A program made the position numbers and the translations under genes. 64,000 nt of DNA from Pseudomonadota bacterium (GTDB taxonomy: Bacteria; Pseudomonadota; Alphaproteobacteria; Rhizobiales; Rhizobiaceae). Each line of letters opens with the position of its first letter. The first letter of the stretch is position 1. Where the stretch lies: the NCBI GenBank assembly GCA_023457435.1, contig JAEWLS010000026.1:1-64000 (forward strand), given 5' to 3'. Below the pieces are notes generated by a model, which saw only the letters and a program-made list of their open reading frames with translations, was not told the DNA's origin and ran no database searches. This document shows positions 55,808-64,000 of the stretch, in pieces.

Positions 55808-58724
55808 CGACTTCCTTTCGCGGCCCCGAGGACCCCGCCAGCCATCCTTCGAGTCGAGCCCGATTCTGCTCCTGGCGACGCCGAATAGCATCGTGCGAGA
55901 GCCGATGGGACAACCCCCAATGCTCGTCCGCAGCATTCGCCGCTGCAAGGGCCGACTGCATTTGTGCCTTATCCGGCATCAGAACATATCCAAAGCTCTC
56001 ATAGAAAAAACGCGCCTCGGTTTCCGCCCGCTTCAACGCCTCGTCAAAATCGTAGTCGTGGGAATGATAGACGTAAGCGCTCGGTACAAAAAGTTTCGAG
56101 TACCCGGCGGCAATGATATCGTCGGCGAACACCTGGTCTTCGCCGAACTCGACGTCCCGGTACGGTACCTGCTCCCAAACCGATCGACGGAGACATGAGT
56201 TGTTGTCGCTGTAAAAGTGCAGGAATTGCCGCCAGCGCTCGTCGCCAGATTCGTACCGCTTCAGATCCGTCATGCGATCAACGTTCAACGGACCTTTGCG
56301 GAACTGCTGAAAGTGAGCATCGATGTCACGCGCGATGAACGGGCTTGCATCCGGCCAGGCCTTGTGCGGACCAAAGGCCCCAGCAGCACGCGGGAAATGG
56401 TCCATGAGCATCACGTAGTCGGCAAGCCACTCCGACGAAAGCGGCAAAGCGTCCTGGGTCAGGAACGCGACATACTCGCCGGAAGACAGTTCCACACCGA
56501 GATTGCGCGTACGCCCATGGCCGAATTCCGAAGGCGGTATGCGATGGAGCCGCACATGTGGATCCGCTTCGATTTTCTCGACCGTTCCGTCGGATGAACC
56601 GCTGTCGACGATGATGATCTCGTAGGCGTCCGGGAAACGCTGCTGCTTCAGCCGTTCGATCACATCGAGCAGGAGCTGTCCGCCATTCAGCGTCGGGATC
56701 ACAACGGACGCACGCATCCGCGAGGGTAGCGCGATGCTCCGCTGCTTTTGGAAGCCGAGTTCGCTCAGGCGGCCGACGATCTCGCTCTCGACGGTCTCCG
56801 CGGCACGCGGCCAGGAAAACTGCGCAACCCAGTCGAGGGCAGCGCTGCGTTGCGATTTGCGCCGCTCCGGGTTCGCCAAGAGCGACTCTATCGCATCCGC
56901 CACCGCCTCCGGCGTCGGCCTCGCCCACGTTACGACGCCCTCCGGGTAGACGCTGCGCGTACTCTCGACATCGAGTTCGACTACCGGCAACCCGCAAGCC
57001 ATCATCTCCTGGGGCACGAGCGAATAATTCGTCGACGAAAAGACGACGCCGAGGGTTGCCTCCCGGTAAACCTCGGCAAGCTCGCCGGGAGCGAGCACCC
57101 CGCGGTTCGAATAGACAAAGGGCGCGGCGCCTATCGCCGTCTCCATTCCAAAGAGATCGACGACGAAATCGATGCCCCGACGCGACAGTATCTCCAGCGC
57201 GAGCAGCCCGATCTCGACCGCCCGACGCGGCGTGAAGGATCGCGCGTAAAATGCAATTCTCGGCACTTCGTCACGCGGAGGCAGGTCGCCCGGACGATAC
57301 TCCGTCGTGTCTGCAGCCAGATAGATGTGACGCGCCCAACGCCCCTTCGATTCCAGCTTCTTCGACAGCCAGGGGCTTGCACAGATGCAGTCGAGGTCAA
57401 GCTCGTACGTCTGGCTGGCCAACAGGGCCTCAGTGCCCATCGGGTAGAAAAGCGGCTCGTAGTCCTGGACGAAATAGAAAGTGCGTTTGACACTCGTCAT
57501 CGCACGGGCCGGCCAGACCGACACCCAGTCGGTCGCGATCGAGACGTCGCCCGGCGCGGTGATGAAGTCCTTGTCTTCGACGTAGCCGATCTCGGCGTCG
57601 AAGCACTGATAGTGCTTCGCAATCAGCTCGAAAACCGCTTCGGGATCGCGCGTTTTGGCGCCATGCAGCCATATTTTCTGCTTGTGGCCCTTGAGCGCCA
57701 GCTCCCGCACCATGCGGAAGATCGTCATATGACCGCCGCCGCCAACGCCAAAATCGGGGATTACCCAATGGATCGCGAGACAATCTGGCGGAAAGCTTCC
57801 GCCTGATGGGCGGTCTTTGGCCGCGGGGAAGTCCAGGGTAAATCGAAGAGAACTGCCCGAAAGAAGTTCACTATCCGAACTGCTGATGCTTATCAGGTGA
57901 TGCGGGCGATTTGCCAGGACGGGAGGCAACTTCGAGATTGCCTTGTAGCCTCCGTCAAGGAAACCTTTCAGTGGTTCGCGCCCTGATGCCGGGGTCCACC
58001 CGCTCAGCTCCATATAGCGCTTGATGCTGAAGTTCGGACCCGGATCGACTCCGGCCCGCCAACCACTGCCGAGATAGTGCAGCAGCGACGGCACACCTGC
58101 CGGCAGAGCATTGCGCTTAGCGTACCAAAGTGCGTCGAAGTAAGGGTTCGGCGCGCGGTTCTCCCAGATGCCGTACTCGACATAATGCTTCAGCGCATCG
58201 CGATCTTCGATATCGGGATTGCGAAAGCGGTACCACTCTTCGGTGAATAAGCCGCTCCTGCTGACGAGGGCCGCGATCTGGCGATGACGGTCCGCCAGGC
58301 TGGCTCTGGAATCGTAGTCGAGATTCTCGAGCGCGGTGAAGACCGAAGGATCGGCGGCGGCTGTCGCAGAGAGTTCCGATTGCATCGCCGAGCGCGAAGC
58401 ACCGGGTGTCGTCTGGCGTCCCTCTTGGCGGCCGACCTGCAAGTAATGCAGCAACGGATCTATTTCGGCAGCCGCGACGTCGGGATTGTTGGCCAGGTAC
58501 CAGCGAACATCGAAGAACGGACTGGGGTTCCGCCCCTCCTTCCAGCCGAAGCGATGATAGTGTTCGACGGCTCCGCCTCGATACTCACGGACGTCAGGAT
58601 TTGTCTGCAGGTACCAATCTGCATCCATGAGCTCCGGATTGGCCCGCAGCAGCGCGAGCTGGGCTGCTCCCCTCCCCGTCCACCGCATCAAGCGGCGCAT
58701 CAGTCTCTTCAGCCTGGCTTGCAT
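55797..58724 (-). CDS. Trimodular glycosyltransferase (repeat domain, GT-B, GT2), probably rhamnosyl
   Basis: A 975-residue protein. Residues about 30-270 hold four degenerate repeats of the type DWYLQTNPDV / HYHRFGWKEGRNP seen at the front of polysaccharide glycosyltransferases. Residues about 315-660 form a GT-B domain resembling WsaF rhamnosyltransferase (HWVIPDFGVGGGGHMT, FVQDYEP, GLPVVELDVESTRSVY). Residues about 670-910 form a GT2 module (ASVVIPTLNGGQ, VDSGSSDGT, TQDALPL) like rhamnosyltransferases. rfbB and rfbD upstream in the same operon support rhamnose as donor. Confidence 0.85.
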   Translation of the reverse strand: MQARLKRLMRRLMRWTGRGAAQLALLRANPELMDADWYLQTNPDVREYRGGAVEHYHRFGWKEGRNPSPFFDVRWYLANNPDVAAAEIDPLLHYLQVGRQEGRQTTPGASRSAMQSELSATAAADPSVFTALENLDYDSRASLADRHRQIAALVSRSGLFTEEWYRFRNPDIEDRDALKHYVEYGIWENRAPNPYFDALWYAKRNALPAGVPSLLHYLGSGWRAGVDPGPNFSIKRYMELSGWTPASGREPLKGFLDGGYKAISKLPPVLANRPHHLISISSSDSELLSGSSLRFTLDFPAAKDRPSGGSFPPDCLAIHWVIPDFGVGGGGHMTIFRMVRELALKGHKQKIWLHGAKTRDPEAVFELIAKHYQCFDAEIGYVEDKDFITAPGDVSIATDWVSVWPARAMTSVKRTFYFVQDYEPLFYPMGTEALLASQTYELDLDCICASPWLSKKLESKGRWARHIYLAADTTEYRPGDLPPRDEVPRIAFYARSFTPRRAVEIGLLALEILSRRGIDFVVDLFGMETAIGAAPFVYSNRGVLAPGELAEVYREATLGVVFSSTNYSLVPQEMMACGLPVVELDVESTRSVYPEGVVTWARPTPEAVADAIESLLANPERRKSQRSAALDWVAQFSWPRAAETVESEIVGRLSELGFQKQRSIALPSRMRASVVIPTLNGGQLLLDVIERLKQQRFPDAYEIIIVDSGSSDGTVEKIEADPHVRLHRIPPSEFGHGRTRNLGVELSSGEYVAFLTQDALPLSSEWLADYVMLMDHFPRAAGAFGPHKAWPDASPFIARDIDAHFQQFRKGPLNVDRMTDLKRYESGDERWRQFLHFYSDNNSCLRRSVWEQVPYRDVEFGEDQVFADDIIAAGYSKLFVPSAYVYHSHDYDFDEALKRAETEARFFYESFGYVLMPDKAQMQSALAAANAADEHWGLSHRLSHDAIRRRQEQNRARLEGWLAGSSGPRKEVDGR

Positions 58725-58765
58725 GACTCGCTATACAGCATTGATGACAGCAACGCGGCTAGCGT

Positions 58766-59992
58766 TCAGCGGCAGGTTTTCACGCCCGAAGCGACGTCAA
58801 GGATGAGCTGTCGGTGGCACGCCAACAGATGTTTGGCGGCGTAGCGCTCCTCCATCGTCCGCCTCGCTGCACGGCGAAGTTTCTCGGCTCGACCTCTGTT
58901 CGCCAAGGCCTCCTCCATGCGCCGGGCAATGTCACGCGGATTTCTGAAGTCGACCAACAAGCCGTTCTTGCCGTCCTCCACGACCTCTTTCACCGGTTCC
59001 GTGTCCGACCCCAGCAACTGAACGCCTGTGCTCATCGCCTCGAGCATCGACCAGGACAGGACGAACGGTACGGTGAAATAGATGTGCAGCGACGAAATCT
59101 GGAAGACCGTGCGCAGCTTGTCGAACGGGACAAGATCGAGGAAATGCAGACGCGACTGATCGAGCCCATACTGCTCGAGCGCCTCCTGCTTGTAGGTTTT
59201 CCCGTCGGTGCGCTGCGGACCGTACGCGACGCGATCCTTGCCGACGATTATCGCCTGCAGGTTCGGGCGCTTCTTCTGAACCTGAGCGAGCGCCTGCATG
59301 AACTGCGGGAAGCCGCGATAGGGCTCCATGCCGCGTGTCGTGTAAGTGACGATTTCGTCCTGCGGGGTGAACACCCGGTCGCCGATCGTCAGCTTTGCGT
59401 TCGGGTCTGGCACCAGATAGTCCGTGTCGATGCCGTCATGCAGCACTTCCACGTGGTTGCGAAAAATTGGCGGCAGCTGGCGGTGTTGGAAGCGCGTCGG
59501 GGAGATACCCCAATCCATAATCGCCAAATCGGCCCAGAAGCTCGCGTTGCGCATGTGCAAGCGAACGCGCTCGTCTTCCGACATCGGGTTCGACCGCAGG
59601 TAGGTCGCATCCGAGGAGGAGTGATAGTACCACTCGAAGAACGTGAGCATGCGGGTGTCAGGCCACAGCTCGCGCAGGAACAGGCCCGGGCCCCAGCCCG
59701 AATGGCTGCAGATGATGTCCGGCTTCCATCCCTTGTTACGCAGCCCGGCGAGCTTTTGAAACGCGTTCTGCGCGTTGATCATGCTCTCTTCCAACGGCTT
59801 CAGCGTCGGATGTATCCCCTGGGCGGGTTCCCGGTGCGGCTTGTAGACAACGCGAGGCAGGTCGAACTCCTGCTTGTTCGTCTCAAGCGTGCAGACGACC
59901 ATCTCGTCGACGGCCGGGTCGTTCTTCAGGTACCGGTAGAGCCGGCGATACTGACCCGGAAAATTGTTATGAATGAAAAGGATTTTCACCAA
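58766..59992 (-). CDS. Glycosyltransferase, GT4 type
   Basis: A 408-residue GT-B enzyme. It begins VKILFIHNNFPGQYRRLYR and has ICSHSGWGPGLFLRELWP and FEWYYH in the acceptor half, then TYTTRGMEPYRGFPQFM, FVLSWSMLEAMSTGV and a donor-site acidic pair. It starts 7 bp after the FkbM stop. Confidence 0.85.
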   Translation of the reverse strand: MVKILFIHNNFPGQYRRLYRYLKNDPAVDEMVVCTLETNKQEFDLPRVVYKPHREPAQGIHPTLKPLEESMINAQNAFQKLAGLRNKGWKPDIICSHSGWGPGLFLRELWPDTRMLTFFEWYYHSSSDATYLRSNPMSEDERVRLHMRNASFWADLAIMDWGISPTRFQHRQLPPIFRNHVEVLHDGIDTDYLVPDPNAKLTIGDRVFTPQDEIVTYTTRGMEPYRGFPQFMQALAQVQKKRPNLQAIIVGKDRVAYGPQRTDGKTYKQEALEQYGLDQSRLHFLDLVPFDKLRTVFQISSLHIYFTVPFVLSWSMLEAMSTGVQLLGSDTEPVKEVVEDGKNGLLVDFRNPRDIARRMEEALANRGRAEKLRRAARRTMEERYAAKHLLACHRQLILDVASGVKTCR

Positions 59993-59999
59993 GGTCCCT

Positions 60000-60677
60000 C
60001 TAGTCGCGCACGAGCACGACTATCCCTGCCGTCGTCAGCTGAAAATTGATAAGGAACCCCCGCGCCAGCGCTGCGGCTATCGCATTGTTGGTCGTTCGCC
60101 GTCCAACCATTTTTTCGTGCGATTCAAAGATGATCGCGCGTATTGGCGAGAGATCCGCGCGCTCCAGAATCTCGATCTCGCCGCCTTCGATGTCCATCAC
60201 GAGGACATTGGCTCGGTGTGCCGCAATCTCATCCTCAAGGGAGGTCACCGGCACTGAAATGCGCTTTCCCTTGCCGGCATCGCGACTGGACGCCCAGAAT
60301 ATATCGGCGATGTAGAAATCGGACGACGTTCCCCCAGCTGCCGCCGGCCGACAGATGAGTTCCTCGATACGCGGTTCGAAGCCGTTCAGAGCAAGGTTGC
60401 GCCGCGCCCGGGCGGCGACGCTCCCGTTCGGTTCGAACCCGACCATGTTCGCTGCGCCCACAATCGAGGATATCGCGCACGCGACCACGCCGAGTCCGGA
60501 GCCGAGCTCAAGGACGCGATCCGACTTGTCGATGATCGCACGAGCGGCATTCACCTCGTCGCGTTCGTACCAACCATAACGGAAGGCCCGCTGAATTATC
60601 TCAGGATCATCTGGGAAAAGTTCGACCTTGAACCCATGCAGTTCGACAATGTCCGGCAGAGCCGTCGCGTTGCTCAT
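60000..60677 (-). CDS. FkbM-family methyltransferase
   Basis: A 225-residue SAM methyltransferase. Motif I is VLELGSGLGVVACAIS, motif II ends in MVGFEPNGSV, and the FkbM core is VLVMDIEGGEIEIL. It probably O-methylates a sugar of the rhamnose-containing glycan. The start overlaps the rfbD stop (ATGA). Confidence 0.85.
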   Translation of the reverse strand: MSNATALPDIVELHGFKVELFPDDPEIIQRAFRYGWYERDEVNAARAIIDKSDRVLELGSGLGVVACAISSIVGAANMVGFEPNGSVAARARRNLALNGFEPRIEELICRPAAAGGTSSDFYIADIFWASSRDAGKGKRISVPVTSLEDEIAAHRANVLVMDIEGGEIEILERADLSPIRAIIFESHEKMVGRRTTNNAIAAALARGFLINFQLTTAGIVVLVRD

Positions 60678-61588
60678 TTCGAACGGTCCCGCAAGAGTTC
60701 GGTCACCACACTTTTAGTGGAGTCCTGCCATGCCGGCATCGCCCACCCGAAAACGTCGGTAAACTTCCGGGATTCGAGACGGGAATTCGGCGGGCGCTTG
60801 ACCGGCGAAGGAAACTCGCTGCTGGCGATGTCGACGACGGTCGCGAAAGGGCCATCCGCCGCGCGGCTTGCAGCAAAGATCTCCCGCGCAAAGCCGCTCC
60901 AATTCGTCTTGCCGGTGCCCCCCAGATGATAGGTTCCGAAGCAGTCATCTCGACCCTTTAAGGCGACAGACCGCGCAACGAGCAACAGACCAGCAGCAAT
61001 GTCGTGCGCCGACGTGGGATTGCCCCACTGATCGGCGACGACCCGAACCTCATCCCGGTCTGCCGCCAAGCGCAACATCGTCTTGAGGAAGTTTCGTCCG
61101 AACGCGCTATAGACCCAAGCGGTGCGGAGGATGACGTGGCGCGGGTTCGCGGCCGCGACAAGCAATTCACCTGCTAGCTTCGAACTGCCGTACACACTCA
61201 CGGGACCGACGTCGTCGCGTTCGTCATAGGCGCCTTCGGGCTTCCGGCCACTGAAAACATAGTCGGTCGAGAGATGAACGATCGGGACGGCTGCCGCGTA
61301 ACAGGCAGCCGCCAGCGCCGCAGGCCCGAGAGCGTTCACCCGATACGCCAGTTCCGGCTCCGACTCGGCCTTGTCGACCTCGGTGTAGGCAGCCGCGGAG
61401 ATGACTATGTCCGGTTTCGCCGAGGCGATAGCCGTTTCCGCAGATGCCACATCCGCAAGATCGAGCGTCGGACGTGCAAGGATCACGCATTCGCTGCTCG
61501 GATCCCGGGCGATCAATTCCTGCAGTGAGGACGTCACCTGGCCGGTCCGACCAGTCACCGCAATTCGGAGCTTCTCGCTGCGTCCCAT
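60674..61588 (-). CDS. rfbD: dTDP-4-dehydrorhamnose reductase
   Basis: A 304-residue SDR that makes the last step of dTDP-L-rhamnose synthesis. It has IAVTGRTGQVTSSL, HLSTDYVFSG and the catalytic YGSSKLAGE, plus a typical RTAWVYSAFGRNFLKTM segment. The ATG at 61588 (MGRSEKLRIAV) fits the family N-terminus and follows the methyltransferase by 10 bp. Confidence 0.92.
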   Translation of the reverse strand: MGRSEKLRIAVTGRTGQVTSSLQELIARDPSSECVILARPTLDLADVASAETAIASAKPDIVISAAAYTEVDKAESEPELAYRVNALGPAALAAACYAAAVPIVHLSTDYVFSGRKPEGAYDERDDVGPVSVYGSSKLAGELLVAAANPRHVILRTAWVYSAFGRNFLKTMLRLAADRDEVRVVADQWGNPTSAHDIAAGLLLVARSVALKGRDDCFGTYHLGGTGKTNWSGFAREIFAASRAADGPFATVVDIASSEFPSPVKRPPNSRLESRKFTDVFGWAMPAWQDSTKSVVTELLRDRSK

Positions 61589-61598
61589 GCTCGCCTTG

Positions 61599-62678
61599 CT
61601 ATAGCTTCCGACCGACGAGGGTCGTTGCAGATGCAAGCTCCCATGTCGCTTGCTCACCCAGCCCGGAAATGTGCGCCTGGTTTCGATCACGCCAGTACCG
61701 CTGAGAGAGTATCGCTCCAACGGTCATGCCGCTCATGGCGGCGCGAGCTTCTTCCGGAAGGCCGAGAAGATACGAGCGCAGGATCCACTGCAACGAAAGA
61801 AAGGGGTGTTGGTGGTCAGCGACGAAATGCTCGAGCACCTCGATCGCCTTTCCGTAGAGCTGCTTGTGGCCTGAGCGCGTCGCATTGAAGTAGTGATCGG
61901 GATAGCCGTGCTCGGGCTGCATGAAAGGGATGCCCGAGAAGACGATGCCGCCTGGTTTCAGAACGCGCACGATCTCCTTCGCGCAGGCGAATGGATCGTC
62001 CACGTGCTCCAGGACCGCAAGGGTGATGACCATGTCGAAGCATGCGTCTTCAAACGGAAGCTTCTGCCCGAGCGACAGGATATCCGTCGACGGGTAATCG
62101 AACACTTCGTGAAATATCACATTCGATCTATTCGCGCGCTTGAACCCGGCGCCGAAGTCCAGCGCCATGAAACCCGGATCTTTTCCACGCTCGGCGAGGA
62201 GCGCTTCCAACTCGCGCGGATAGGGATGCGCGGAGACACCGTCGCGCTTTTCCGCCAGCGAGCCGGAGAACCCGCTGGCGGGATCGAGAAGGGACATGGC
62301 AGCACAAGTCTGCTCCCCGGATTGGCCGGCCTGCAGCCTGCTCTCCAGCCAAGCCCGCTTCCGCTTCCTCGCATTTCCGGCCGCCTCGACCTCGAACGCA
62401 AGTCCGTAGACGGCTGCCATCGTCAGGCTTTCGCTCGCGGGCGCAGCGTTGACGACTTCAAGTGTCATCGACGCGCCGACGGTCGGCATTGCTGTCAAAT
62501 CGACATAGGCGCGAAAGCCGGCTCCAGCGGAGCCAAGATCGGGCCGCGGCACCTGCGTCACGGTCAGGTCCATACCGTTCAGGCGGGCGGCTACCGGGCC
62601 CTCACCGGAAATCCATCCTTCGAGCACGTCGTATGGGTGCCGCAGGCATGCGTCCGGATGACTGTCCAGGCGCAGCAC
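61599..62678 (-). CDS. Methyltransferase with N-terminal beta-rich domain
   Basis: A 359-residue protein starting at GTG, 2 bp after the rfbB stop. Residues 1-130 are a beta-rich domain (LEGWISGEGPVAARLNG). The SAM domain follows: ALDFGAGFKRAN, the motif II region TDILSLGQKLPFEDACFD and LEHVDDPFACAKEIVRVLK, typical of the Methyltransf_11 group. A longer frame to 63410 is shadow of rfbB. Confidence 0.8.
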   Translation of the reverse strand: MLRLDSHPDACLRHPYDVLEGWISGEGPVAARLNGMDLTVTQVPRPDLGSAGAGFRAYVDLTAMPTVGASMTLEVVNAAPASESLTMAAVYGLAFEVEAAGNARKRKRAWLESRLQAGQSGEQTCAAMSLLDPASGFSGSLAEKRDGVSAHPYPRELEALLAERGKDPGFMALDFGAGFKRANRSNVIFHEVFDYPSTDILSLGQKLPFEDACFDMVITLAVLEHVDDPFACAKEIVRVLKPGGIVFSGIPFMQPEHGYPDHYFNATRSGHKQLYGKAIEVLEHFVADHQHPFLSLQWILRSYLLGLPEEARAAMSGMTVGAILSQRYWRDRNQAHISGLGEQATWELASATTLVGRKL

Positions 62679-62680
62679 AG

Positions 62681-63766
62681 CTACTCCGCCGCCGCCTGCG
62701 CCTGACCCAGCCGTCCGCCTTCGTACTTCTTCTCGCGGATCGGCTGCCACCACCACTCGTTCGCCAGATACCAATCGACCGTCTTGGCGAGGCCGCTTTC
62801 GAACGTCTCGGCCGGTTTCCAGCCAAGTTCTTGCTCGATCCTGCTCGGGTCGATCGCGTACCGCCGATCGTGTCCTGGGCGATCGGTGACGAATGAGATC
62901 AAATCGCGGTACGATTTTCCGCCCGCGCGGGGGCGGCGACGGTCGAGCAGATCGCAGATGGCCTGCACGACCTGCAGATTGGTCCGCTCCGCGCGTCCGC
63001 CGATATTGTAGCTTTCGCCGACGGTGCCCTTGGTCAGGACAAGTTCCAGAGCACGAGCATGATCTTCGACATAGAGCCAGTCGCGGACATTGGCGCCCGT
63101 CCCGTACACCGGCAAAGGCTGTTCCTGCATCGCATTGAGGATCACCAGCGGGATCAGCTTTTCGGGAAAATGGAACGGTCCGTAATTGTTCGAGCAGTTC
63201 GAGAGAACGACCGGCAGGCCGTAGGTGTGGTGCCACGCGCGGACGAGGTGGTCGGAGGCGGCCTTCGAGGCCGAGTATGGCGACGAGGGATTGTATGGCG
63301 TCGTCTCCGTGAAGATACCGCTGTCCAGCGGCAGGTCGCCAAACACCTCGTCGGTAGAGACGTGGTGGAAACGGAAACGCTGGCGGCGCCCCTTCGGCAG
63401 CTCCCTCCAATACGCCAAAGCCGCATTCAAGAGCCTGTAGGTGCCGACGACATTCGTCTCAATGAACGCTCCAGGGCCATCGATGGAGCGATCCACATGG
63501 CTCTCGGCGGCCAGGTGCATGATGCCGTCCACATCTTCCGAGCGAAGGATGTTGAGGATGGTGTGGTCGTCCCCGATATCGGCCTGGCGGAACGTATAGT
63601 TCGGCAGGTTGTCGATACTCTTCAGCGACTCCAGGTTGCCAGCATAGGTGAGCTTGTCGACGTTGATGACACGTATGCCGGGCATCTGCGCCAGGTGCCG
63701 ACAGACAGCGGACCCGATAAATCCCGCCCCGCCCGTTACGAGGAAGTTCTGGTTCTGGTCTGACAT
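62681..63766 (-). CDS. rfbB: dTDP-glucose 4,6-dehydratase
   Basis: A 361-residue extended SDR that makes dTDP-4-keto-6-deoxyglucose. It shows [37 protein letters not shown] and the catalytic [10 protein letters not shown]. The ATG at 63766 is preceded by AGGTGAG. rfbA and rfbC are not in the window. Confidence 0.95.
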   Translation of the reverse strand: MSDQNQNFLVTGGAGFIGSAVCRHLAQMPGIRVINVDKLTYAGNLESLKSIDNLPNYTFRQADIGDDHTILNILRSEDVDGIMHLAAESHVDRSIDGPGAFIETNVVGTYRLLNAALAYWRELPKGRRQRFRFHHVSTDEVFGDLPLDSGIFTETTPYNPSSPYSASKAASDHLVRAWHHTYGLPVVLSNCSNNYGPFHFPEKLIPLVILNAMQEQPLPVYGTGANVRDWLYVEDHARALELVLTKGTVGESYNIGGRAERTNLQVVQAICDLLDRRRPRAGGKSYRDLISFVTDRPGHDRRYAIDPSRIEQELGWKPAETFESGLAKTVDWYLANEWWWQPIREKKYEGGRLGQAQAAAE

Positions 63767-63841
63767 CAGCTCACCTGCGAGTTGAATGCTCCAGCTAGCC
63801 GTGGCCTCGCCTTCGCGCAAGATATCATCCGGCTACCGTGG

Positions 63842-64000
63842 CTACTGCCCCACAAAGAGCCGATCGTAGAGTTCATTGGCCAGTTCGTCCGGCGTACGGG
63901 TGCGCCCGTCCAAGACGATGTCGGCGTCGTCCGGGATCTCGAACGGAGAGTCGATTCCGGTGAAATTCTTGACCTCGCCGCGGCGCGCCCTTCGATAGAG
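63842..64000 (-). CDS. cysC: Adenylylsulfate kinase, C-terminal part (partial)
   Basis: The last 52 residues of a gene that continues beyond the window. They read [15 protein letters not shown], then [13 protein letters not shown] and a helix to the stop, matching the C-terminus of APS kinases, where [11 protein letters not shown] is conserved. The enzyme phosphorylates adenylylsulfate to PAPS. It could be a stand-alone CysC or the C-terminal half of a CysN/C fusion. The gap to rfbB is 75 bp on the same strand. Confidence 0.8.
   Translation of the reverse strand, partial: LYRRARRGEVKNFTGIDSPFEIPDDADIVLDGRTRTPDELANELYDRLFVGQ

Noticed and set aside
62679..63410. Extension of the methyltransferase frame upstream of 62678
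   Set aside because: The extra part is a shadow of rfbB; the GTG just after the rfbB stop gives a complete domain structure.
1..64000. Insertion sequences, prophage or integrative element
   Set aside because: No transposase, integrase or phage structural gene was found; the only repeats are the short palindromic elements. No tRNA that could serve as an attachment site was noticed.

Overview
The window looks like chromosomal DNA of a high-GC alphaproteobacterium of the order Hyphomicrobiales (Rhizobiales), most like Mesorhizobium and its Phyllobacteriaceae relatives. The inference rests on a complete AapJQMP general amino-acid transporter, rhizobial-style housekeeping genes (parC, aspS, rnd, ppx-ppk) and three copies of a roughly 100-bp palindromic intergenic repeat of the kind dispersed in rhizobial genomes. 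No rRNA, tRNA, CRISPR array, prophage or insertion sequence was seen.

Positions 1-22.8 kb are core genome: a repeat-filled 5' end, parC, a secreted orphan protein with its own terminator, pyroglutamyl peptidase, a DoxX protein, aspS, a ParD/ParE-type toxin-antitoxin pair, an MFS transporter, ribonuclease D, a class-I glutamine-amidotransferase-like hydrolase, ppx-ppk, a small zinc protein, a flavin monooxygenase, a GtrA protein, aapP-M-Q-J (minus strand) and metC.

Positions 22.8-64 kb form one large cell-surface glycan region. (a) 22.8-26.3 kb, minus strand: two glycosyltransferases and a membrane sugar-phosphate transferase that would load the first sugar on a lipid carrier. (b) 26.4-34.0 kb, plus strand: a tight seven-gene operon containing a HAD-UbiA fusion, a DprE1-like oxidase, a DprE2-like reductase, an epimerase, an FAD oxidoreductase, a GtrA protein and a GT-C-like membrane protein. 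This resembles the mycobacterial route to decaprenyl-phospho-D-arabinofuranose and is the most interesting feature of the window. (c) 34.0-37.9 kb, minus strand: an ABC-2 polysaccharide exporter (Wzm/Wzt type) and a double-domain glycosyltransferase. (d) 38.0-42.0 kb: a methyltransferase, an ArnT-like membrane glycosyltransferase and an acyltransferase.

(e) 42.0-49.7 kb: a type I secretion ABC transporter and HlyD adaptor, preceded by a possible 51-residue peptide gene, then a glycosyltransferase, a low-GC FkbM methyltransferase and glycosyltransferase-like pair, and a protein made almost wholly of RTX calcium-binding repeats with a strong terminator. (f) 49.9-64.0 kb, minus strand: a very compact operon running from an adenylylsulfate kinase (truncated at the window edge) through rfbB, a methyltransferase, rfbD, an FkbM methyltransferase, several glycosyltransferases, a large unknown protein and a sulfotransferase to a GT61 enzyme. 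It suggests a rhamnose-containing, methylated and possibly sulfated glycan.

Taken together the accessory half reads as a surface-coat locus: lipid-linked furanose donor, rhamnose and sulfate supply, assembly enzymes, an ABC exporter, and a secreted RTX protein with its own secretion machinery. The link between the RTX protein and the glycans is an inference from proximity.
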